A DNA stretch of 64,000 nucleotides from Kalmusia sp. IMI 367209 (taxonomy: Eukaryota; Ascomycota; Dothideomycetes; Pleosporales; Didymosphaeriaceae), in contig JAPEUQ010000008.1 in assembly GCA_027946365.1 (NCBI GenBank), positions 1,178,001-1,242,000 of the forward strand, written 5' to 3'. The notes beneath the pieces were generated by a model. The model was not told the origin of the DNA. It worked only from the letters and a program-made list of their open reading frames with translations, and ran no database searches. Position 1 is the first letter of the stretch; each line of letters begins with the position of its first letter. A program made the translations under genes and the position numbers. This document shows, piece by piece, positions 56,553 to 64,000 of the stretch.

Positions 56553-59239
56553 GAGCTTTGCAACGGCCGATGAGGGATTAATAACCGAAGGGCAGGGGTG
56601 TGGGGCAGTGGAGTTGATATCTTTGGGAAAGCCAACGATCAGGTAAAGCGCAAGCGTTGCAGTTGCTCCTCAGCTGCGACTGTGTCAGCCACCAAACCAT
56701 ACAGGAAGGCACGCAGTTTGTGGGGAACACAACCGAGACGTGTTCGCGGGTTGTTTGACTGAACGGTCGGATAGCGGCATCAGCGTGCCAGGCGGGCCGA
56801 ATCAGACAGACAAAGCTGCGATACGCGGCAAGGTGTCGGTTTCGCGCTTGTGGAAAGATTTACCTTTCGCATGTGTTCAGGCCGATGAGGTCTGGGGCAC
56901 GAGATCAGGGCTTGTACGCTTTAAACATCGTCGGAGTGGACAAGCGGTGAGATGGCGTAATGCTGAAAGAAAGATACAGGACGTTTGCGGAAGGAAGTTC
57001 TGCGAGAGAGCTTCCGGACAAAAAGGCTTTGCCGCGAAAAGCAAAGCGAGAGAAAACAGAGACAGACAGGAATTCTACACGTCTTATTCTAGCTGGCACG
57101 CTTTGCTAGGATAGGACGCTGCTGCAAGGTGCGTTGCGGAATTCAAACCGGGCGCTGACTCGTTCGTTCTTGTGTTCGTTTGGCCGTGTGTGTGTAATGT
57201 CGGTGAAGACGGACGGCGCGGGTTCTTACATCAAGGCAGCGAGGGACAGGGCCCTTGCGTCGTGTTTAAAAAGCATCCGACGATATGGCCGTGCTTTCAA
57301 TAATGCAGACGCGAAGGCGGATCGCCACGGGGGGGAAACCGCGCTGGGGCGCTCGTGGGCATTTTGTGAAGCGTGCAGGCAGGCCTTCCCGGCGGCCACA
57401 CCGCTACCCATTCGCCGCTCCACTTGTCGTGAGAGCGTCGCAGGAGCTGGCGGGCCCACGGCGGCAGCCGTCACACGCTGCGAGGGAGCCGTGAGAGGCC
57501 TTGACGAGAGTGAATTCCGAGCCCGGTTTGGGTTAGGCGAGCGCGGCAGGAAAGCGAGATTGGCTGCTGGTTGTTCACTTGCAGCCGCAGCCGCTTCCGC
57601 CTCGACAGCCTCACTTTCTTCAACGCCCGGAAACGACGCGCAAAACAGGGCGGTAGTGTCCAGCGGCGTCCGACGTTCGAAGGGCAAAAGCGACCTGCAG
57701 CCTGCAGTACGCGTCGTCCGTGATCTTCAATTTGGCTGCTGCTTCTTGCTCACGTCCCCTAGTATATCTTTTAAGTAGACCAAACGAGGGGGCTACGCAT
57801 CTGAGGTACTGCCGGTGCACAATGAATGTATAGATCCGCGTCGTGCCGAGCCGACGCATTCACTGCCACTGCCGCGTCAAACAGCATGTTGCGGACCCGA
57901 TACGCGGTTGCGCAGGTCATTCGATCTTTACCGCCTCATCCAGCAGCCAGCCTTGCGGTTGAGGGCAGGGGAATCGTCGGACGAATGGCCAGCTGGGCGT
58001 AGGACGGGAGAACCGGTGATATTGTGCTGATGAAGGTCCGGACAGCTTCATTCAAGCGGGCCAGAAGACACTGCCTGTGTCGATGAGGGCGAGACACAAC
58101 GCATGGTCAAACGCGCCGAGTCTGCGGCCCTGTCTGTTGTCTTGCGGTCTCCATAGGACAGGACGTGCAGTCTGCAGCGAGCTCGACGGTCTTTCGTCGC
58201 CTTGAAATGGCTCGTAGATGTCCCGACCAATACCCGTCTGGTGACTCGCATGTGGTGCTCTCGAAAGGCCACATTACTCACTGCCAGAAGGTCCATCAGG
58301 GCCACATCCCGGCGTCGCAGAACATGAGGTACAGGGCGACGACTCACAATGGGCCGGTGAGACAATGTTGTCCGACGTTGTAGGCTGGGAAGGATGATGC
58401 CTGGCGCACGCGGGGTTCTGTATGATCGTCGTAAGAATGTAGTGAATCTTTGCCCCTCAGAGTTAAATAGGCAGCGGCGCAAGAAAGAGACCGTGCGAAC
58501 AAGTAGAACAGGTGCCAGAGTGGTGGAGAAATGCCCCATATTAATGGTTTATGTAGGGCTGAGCATCGCGCCTGCCGTTCTCAGGCAGTGACTTCCTAGG
58601 CTAAGCCTGGCAACTCCACCTTCCCAGCCAAGCCTCACAAATGTTCTCCTTTTCAAAAGGCAGGGCGAGGACGATCATCTTCAGCTAACGTGCTGCCGTG
58701 TCTGACTGGCCGTGAAGACTTAAGCTAGTAGGGACGGACAGTGTAATTCGATCCAGGATCCTGCGTTGTCATGAGACTCACATGCCGAAGCTGGGATACA
58801 CAACGCCACGCATGATCTTCGTGGAAAACAAGATTAAACTTTCAGTGTGCGGTGACTATTTTAGGTGCTGAGGTGTGAGTTTTGAGCTCGTGAAAGTTAG
58901 AGTAAATCACTCTGGGATGTCTTATCTCAGCACAAGCTTGCATATTGAATCAGACGGAAGTCGCCCTGAGCGTACAATCTGACAGGTCGTCTTCATGGAA
59001 GATAAATCGCAAGTACTTTTTTAGATAAGCAATACTCATCGATAGATACATCGAGTCACCCGACCCTGCCATCGAACCTAAAGAACTCCAATAATGCCAA
59101 CTTTGAGAACGACTTTGCCGTTTCAATGCAATGCCACAATATCCTAAAAGCTCAACTCAGTCGCATGCATCATATTTCCAAACCTGATACAATGCCACAA
59201 CCGTATTTGGAACCTTCAACCGTCCTCCCCTTCCCTTCC

Positions 59240-59580
59240 GCTCCCTTCCCCTCCGCTTCTTTACCTCCACAAACCCCACCTCCTCCTCTCCACCCTCTCC
59301 CTCCTCAACGCATCCCTCCCCACCTCCGTGCACCACGAACACGGCCCCGGAACGATTGCAAATCTAGATGTCCTCGTCCCCATTGGACACCCCGTTCCTC
59401 TCTTCCTCGCCGCATAGCAGGGGTCCAGGTACGGATAGAACGGCGCCGGGGGGGCAGTCGCAGGAGCGATGTGCGAAGACGACGTAGCACATCCGGTTGA
59501 TAGTGATTTGACAAAACAGGGTAGTTGTATGTATGAAGGCTTGTTGAAGAGGGAGTCGGGGGTTGGCGAGTGAATACGCT
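59240..59580 (+). pseudogene. possible coding relic with in-frame TAG codons
   Basis: One frame reads NASLPTSVHHEHGPGTIANL, then VLVPIGHPVPLFLAA, a TAG, QGSRYG, a second TAG, and NGAGGAVAGAMCEDDVAHP before an eventual stop near 59573. Composition looks like real protein, and removing two TAGs would leave a long frame. I do not recognise the family. Could be chance. Confidence 0.25.
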
Positions 59581-59918
59581 TGGGACGACGATGATGATGG
59601 GGGTGAATTATGTGCGTATGAAGGTGTTGCGTGGTAGTAATAGATAGCGATGATGTACGTGGGTCAAGTCGAAGAAGACACACTTCTGTTCAATTCTTGC
59701 TTTCGGTATCTTGGTCTTTCGTTCGATGCGCGCCGGTATGGACAGATAGATGCTGGCAGTCAGTTCGCGTCCGAAATCAGCTGGGTGTCCAATTAATCGC
59801 TCAGAATGTGCCTCCAACACAGCTGGCTAAGTATCAAAGTCCAGGAAAAGCAATCCATTTTGAATTGCGAGAAGGGAAACGGCAGACGAAGGGATCGGGG
59901 AAACATGGTGCGAGCTTT

Positions 59919-60392
59919 ATGGGCAATCCGCAGTCAGATGAAAGGGAACAATCGTGGCGATTGCCGTGCTACAACAATCACCTCACCAACCAACATCACC
60001 TATTACACCGTGTTGACGCCCAAACGGAATGCAAATGCGCAGTAACGGAGGCAAATGTGTGCTGTATTATAAAAAAGAAAATGGGTTCCACGGAGGAGCA
60101 ATCGAGTCTCTGCGGTAGCAAGGAAAACTATCTTATTCCATCCTTACCTCCCATCTATCATATGAAAGCTGCAAATTACAGGAATAGACGAACAGGCGAA
60201 GTAAGGCGGAGAAAGATAACCAGATTCCAGTGCAACTGCACTGCCGCACCTCACCGGAGCATCTTGCGCTGGCAGTCATCAGTCATCGGCCACGTCCTCA
60301 ATGACGTATGCTATAAGGAATACAAAAAAGCAGTGTTCGCCAAATTGAGCCGGAGGAGCATATCTTCGCTGCCTGTGGCATGCAAAAACTAA
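59919..60392 (+). other. long open frame, possible orphan gene
   Basis: An open frame extends from 59631 to 60392; its first ATG inside the natural-looking part is near 59919 (MGNPQSDERE). The product is basic and Cys-containing (CKCAVTEANVCC, FQCNCTAAP) with no signal peptide or known motif. Its length is hard to get by chance at this composition, but no other support exists. Confidence 0.25.
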
Positions 60393-60500
60393 ACGTCAAA
60401 CGCTCCATTGCGATTTATGTGTAGGCCGGGGGGAAGACGGGCGAAGCAGGCTAAAGGCAGGGAAAACGTTTTGATAGGTGACCCCTTAGCAGGCGGAAGA

Positions 60501-62008
60501 TTACGAGCGTAGGTCCATTGCTTCAGAGGATTGTTTGCTAGTACGACCACGTGGCGGCTCCTTTGTGCTTGCCTCGATTTGCTCGTCTGGACTGTCTTCG
60601 TCGGCTTCGTCGGAGGGACTAGGAGGTCGGCTGTCGTTGAGATTGCGACGACTACGTGCCATCTGGTTCTACATTAGTGTGATGTTCAAAAGTTGGTATG
60701 AAATACTTACCCAGGCCCGTACACCGCCGATCAGACCAAGATTGTAACCAGCGGCGAACTCTGATGAGCCCCTCTCTGTGGCGCGGCCAGGAATTTCAAG
60801 GTGGCTGAGATGTGATAACGCGGAAGGAGATGTAGCGCTCGCCGCTAGTTCCCTTTCTGTCCGCTCGCGGGTTGGGGTTCTAGCCGGACTCGCAGGTCTA
60901 CTAGACTGCCAGAACTGGCGGAAGTCTTTAGTGAGCTCTTGGCCAGTGGTGGCCCAATTCGCCTTGATGCTGTCACGCAGCTCGACCATGTTGCGCTTGA
61001 AGTCCAGCTCGTTCTTCTTTAACCACGAAACGTTGAGCTCCTTGCGAGAAGTGCCGCGCTTGAGCTGTCGGTCGATGTACTGGTCGTAGTCTCGGACGAT
61101 CCTGCACGAATATCAGCATACGGCTCTAGAACACTAGTTTGTAAATAGCCCAATATATCACGCATCCTAGGCTAATCTAAGCCGCAATGCGTACGCAAGT
61201 ACACTAGCGCTACGTGGGCAGGTCATGGGTAGCCTTACTTAGTGATGATGCCAGTGGTGCTCAAGCCCTCAGTTCGCTGGGTGACAAGGAACATGCCCTT
61301 CTCCTTGATCGGCTTGTAGATATCGTCTCCCTCGTCTGCACCATAAGGGAGATCATCATGGGCGACATAATCAATTCCATGCTCCTCTAAGAATTCCGCA
61401 GTGACGATCCATGGACAGTCTTCGATAACCTCGTCGACCCACTTGCAGTGTCGCACGCTCTCCGCTCGTTCTGTTGCAGAAAGCACGGTCAGACCCTTCC
61501 TGCGGTGCGTCTCCGTGTTTCCAGTGACGCCGACGATGAGATGGGTATCCGGAAAGGCAGTCTTAGCTTGCTGCAGCGCTCGCGCATGGCCAAGATGGAA
61601 AAGGTCGAAAACACCATCCGCATACACCCTTACCGGGCGTCCTTGGGGCGGCGGATTCGTCTTGTAACCGACGGGGTCCACCAAACCAGCCTTTGGCGGT
61701 GGTGCCATCCTCATAGTGCCTGCCTCTCCATTCTCGCCTTGATCCTGAATGCTGCTCGTTCTGCTCTTCTTGTTCGCGCGGTCCGACCGTGCATCAACGT
61801 CTCCGTTGTCATCTTCGGCATCGTCGTTCTTAGTAGCATGCGTTCGTTTCGAGGGCACGGCCTGTCGCTCCTTCTTAGAGGCGACTTCTTGGAGGATCGG
61901 GTCTTCGGCGCCCTCGTCGGAGGCGTCGCGTGACGATGGCTGTGCGGAGGGCAATTCCATGTTCTTGACGGAGGAGACGGTATTGGTCCTCTTGCGTTTT
62001 GGCGGCAT
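60501..62008 (-). CDS. PCT1: choline-phosphate cytidylyltransferase
   Basis: Rate-controlling enzyme of the CDP-choline (Kennedy) route: CTP + phosphocholine to CDP-choline, at nuclear/ER membranes. About 442 residues. Exons: 62008-61239, 61101-60711 and 60668-60501; GT-AG introns. The N-terminal 120 residues are charged and probably disordered with Lys/Arg nuclear-type motifs (SKKERQ, NKKSR). The catalytic core follows: [18 protein letters not shown] (HxGH), [22 protein letters not shown] and [14 protein letters not shown], where metazoan enzymes have Asp in place of Gly. The amphipathic lipid-sensing helix region and a Ser/Pro-rich, likely phosphorylated tail ([13 protein letters not shown]) follow. 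A conserved housekeeping gene that anchors this part of the window. Confidence 0.95.
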
Positions 62009-62814
62009 TGACTGGGGGATAGGTACGCGCGCAGATAATCACGTCGTCGCGATCGCGGCGAATGTATAATGTTGCGGGTGCCAACTTGCGCAGTGAGGAC
62101 AGCTGTATCCGTTCGATTGTTGAGTCGGAAGGTGTAGGAACCGGCGCGCGGCCGATGACGCGAGTAGAAGCGGTAGGATAAAGTCTCAATGTAGCCGTCT
62201 ACAATGAGAGCTGCAACGCAGCAAGAAGTCGCGGGATGAGAAAACTAGGGAAAGAGATGAGGAATATGTCGCAAGCAGCAGGGAGACGCGTGAAACCACA
62301 ATCAATTCATAAATTTCGCGAATTCCATTCCCTGATTCGATCATTTCTTGGCACGTATGACGGAGGCCGCAAGCTGGCTGAGCGTCATCCCGCCTAGCCG
62401 CATGAACCGCTTGGAACTCCGTCACCCCAGCACGTGCAACCGTCTCATCTCTGATTCCTCTCTGCCGACTGTCCCTACATATCCAGGAACGAAATTTAAC
62501 GTTGATATGGCTACGCTTGGTTAACCGATATGTTTTTCCAGAATTCGTATCCAGCAGTTGATGATTGTTTGCTATATGAGTGGCATGCATCTATGATCTC
62601 GTTTTCATGAGTATGTATTGGGATCTGTTGCGCAGATTAGTAAGGTAACGAAACGAGCGAGAGAGTGGTTGAGGGGAGTTAAGGTGTAGATCTACGTTCA
62701 GTAAAGATTAGGACTAGGATGAGATATTGATATGAAATGCAATTCTTGGTATGCTCCACATGTTGAAAAGGGGCTTCAGAAATTAACGTTGGGCGTAAAG
62801 GGCGACCTTCAATC
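62009..62814. other. intergenic spacer
   Basis: Promoter of the cytidylyltransferase gene and 3' flank of the monooxygenase remnant; no gene seen. Confidence 0.4.
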
Positions 62815-63290
62815 TCACCCCATGCTCTCAAGCGCCTCCTTCACCCCCGTATACTTACAGTTGAACTCAAAATTATCAATCACACCGGCCAACCTTTCCT
62901 CCACCTCTATAACCCCCTTCATATTCCTCGTACTCTCCAGGACCTCTCTAGTCCTCGGCCCTCTAACCTTATCAATCGTCTTCAAAATCCCACTCACCTA
63001 TTCCTTCGTCGTCTTGTGCGTGAATAGACTCAGCGTCTCTGCATCCTCAACCGCAATATTGACGCCCTGACCTTGTAGTGGCAACATGGCGTGCGCAGCA
63101 TCACCGCTCAAAAGCGCGCGGCCTTTCGTAGTAGTAGGCAAGGGGTCGAGATCTTGAAGGTACCAGTACTTGCTATTTGTAGCGTGCGCAATTAGGGTCC
63201 TGGAGTGAAGTCGACGAAGATTTGGGAGACTTGGTGCGGGTCAGGATCTGGGTGCCATAACTGTAACTCATAAGGGCCATGGACAGTGGC
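62815..63290 (-). pseudogene. remnant of an FAD-dependent monooxygenase (salicylate hydroxylase-like)
   Basis: The C-terminal third of a flavin monooxygenase can be read. From about 63290, LQLWHPDPDPHQVSQIFVDF stops at a frameshift, then in another frame KYWYLQDLDPLPTTTKGRAL leads to the FAD-binding GD motif LLSGDAAHAMLPLQGQG. The frame is next broken by TAG at 63000-62998 (THKTTKE*VSGILKT) and ends with EALESMG at 62815. The N-terminal Rossmann domain is absent, so this is a truncated, dead copy. The TAG again fits a C-to-T change in a Gln codon. Confidence 0.8.
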
Positions 63291-63787
63291 ACACCTCACA
63301 CAGATAACTAGGTCCATGTTTGTCAAAAATAAATCCTCATTTTAGGGCCCCTACCAAGGCTATGTTACAAAAGTAAGCAGGGTGAACAAACGTTTGGGGG
63401 AACTCCTAGAGTGTAAAGGGGATCTTGACTAAATTGGCCTACAATGCGTCTCCCACCCCTGAAGAATACCATGTCTCATGTGCTATGCTTGGCTAAGAGC
63501 CAGAGGAATGATAGGAGCCTCCCCATTTGTGGGCAGGGACGAAATTCGGCAATGTTTGACAGGATGTCATCTATACGTCTTCAGGAGGCCTGATGCTAAG
63601 ACTCTCGCGCGACTCCGGAACAATTCAAGCAATACGAAGTAACTGTATTTTCTTCATACTCTTCTTCAGCAATGATCATTTATATTGCAAGCCAATGCCC
63701 CTTCTTGTCAAGATGGAGCTATATGCCATGCATAGATATCAACATCTTCCTTTTTGGTAGATTCACCATGGCTTCTAATAAATAGTC
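63291..63787. other. intergenic spacer
   Basis: Upstream of the remnant, where its missing N-terminal part would have been; no trace of it is readable. No gene seen. Confidence 0.4.
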
Positions 63788-64000
63788 TTAAGGTGCAGCA
63801 CGCTCTGCCTTTGCTGCCTTAGCTTCCGCCAGCGCCTTCTCGTCCAACACCCAAACCCTAACTTCGCCATCATCTCCCGTACTCAAAATAACCTCCTCAT
63901 CCTCCCTCTTCCCCCTATCCGCCCTTTCGGCCCACACAACATGATTAATCTCAAAAACATCGTGCGCAGAGAACAGCTCAGCTACCACAACCCACTCCGT
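63788..64000 (-). CDS. 3' end of a WD-repeat protein (cut by window edge)
   Basis: The frame is open to the window edge and ends at 63788. It reads HDVFEINHVVWAERADRG, then VILSTGDDGEVRVWVLDE, the STGDDGxVxVW pattern of a final WD40 blade, followed by an Ala/Lys/Glu-rich tail (AEAKAAKAERAAP). The start and most of the propeller lie outside. Which WD40 protein this is cannot be told from one blade. Confidence 0.8.
   Translation of the reverse strand, partial: TEWVVVAELFSAHDVFEINHVVWAERADRGKREDEEVILSTGDDGEVRVWVLDEKALAEAKAAKAERAAP

Larger units (their letters stand above)
56553..60500. other. 3.9 kb spacer, GC-rich left half
   Basis: No gene I can support firmly. The left half (57100-57780) is GC-rich and gives long Ala/Arg-rich frames on both strands, typical of chance. 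A polypyrimidine-rich tract lies at about 59218-59330. Two weak candidates inside are listed separately. Confidence 0.4.

Noticed and set aside
57134..57778. 214-codon GC-rich open frame, with a 153-codon frame on the other strand
   Set aside because: Long frames on both strands with Ala/Arg-rich products are typical of GC-rich sequence lacking stops; no motif seen.
58540..58600. A sequence with a superficial tRNA-like look near 58510-58600
   Set aside because: I could not fold acceptor, D and T arms with the required conserved bases; no tRNA call is supportable anywhere in the window.
59218..59330. Polypyrimidine tract as a functional promoter or triplex element
   Set aside because: It overlaps a possible coding relic rich in Leu/Pro/Ser codons, and simple composition explains it.

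Overview
The window is a stretch of filamentous ascomycete (Pezizomycotina) nuclear chromosome. The evidence is gene structure and gene content: short GT-AG introns of 44-130 nt with internal CTAAC/CTAAT branch motifs, two Zn2Cys6 regulators, a HET-domain gene, a fungal rhodopsin-domain (PTH11-like) membrane protein and a monocarboxylate-type MFS carrier. A Dothideomycete is my best guess from the feel of several lineage-restricted families, but I could not test it. No virus, plasmid, CRISPR array, rRNA or convincing tRNA is visible.

Layout. 0.2-5.9 kb: two divergently transcribed Zn2Cys6 transcription factors sharing a 0.94 kb promoter. 6.5-10.3 kb: a multi-pass membrane protein and a class IV branched-chain aminotransferase. 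10.3-13.2 kb: no confident gene. 13.2-17.1 kb: rhodopsin-domain membrane protein and an M20 amidohydrolase. 17.7-26.7 kb is accessory in character: HET protein, MFS carrier, small secreted protein, and a decayed gene with a STAND-type N-terminal domain plus a ubiquitin-like domain. 27.2-37.1 kb is denser and more housekeeping-like: SPF45 splicing factor, head-to-head with a peroxisomal acyl-CoA synthetase; a putatively prenylated Cys-rich protein; a tautomerase; an NmrA-like reductase; and a conserved unknown. 38-51 kb is sparse: an unknown protein, a CorA-like transporter, a tiny membrane protein, an unresolved gene, a three-exon protein of an unnamed fungal family and a cytochrome P450. 51-64 kb: long gene-poor spacers around a Sok1/Tcp11 protein and choline-phosphate cytidylyltransferase, then a dead FAD monooxygenase remnant and the 3' end of a WD-repeat gene cut by the window edge.

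The genes do not form an obvious pathway or biosynthetic cluster: the P450 stands alone and no PKS, NRPS or terpene synthase is present. The most interesting signals are: the decayed helical/ubiquitin-like gene, whose frame is interrupted by two glutamine-type nonsense codons in the CpA context expected of RIP; three introns that I can only splice as GC-AG; a prenylation-like C-terminus on a protein with two duplicated cysteine modules; and an apparent one-base deletion in a proline tract of the otherwise intact SPF45 gene. All exon models were built by hand from splice signals and protein continuity; family names come from remembered family features, with no database search.
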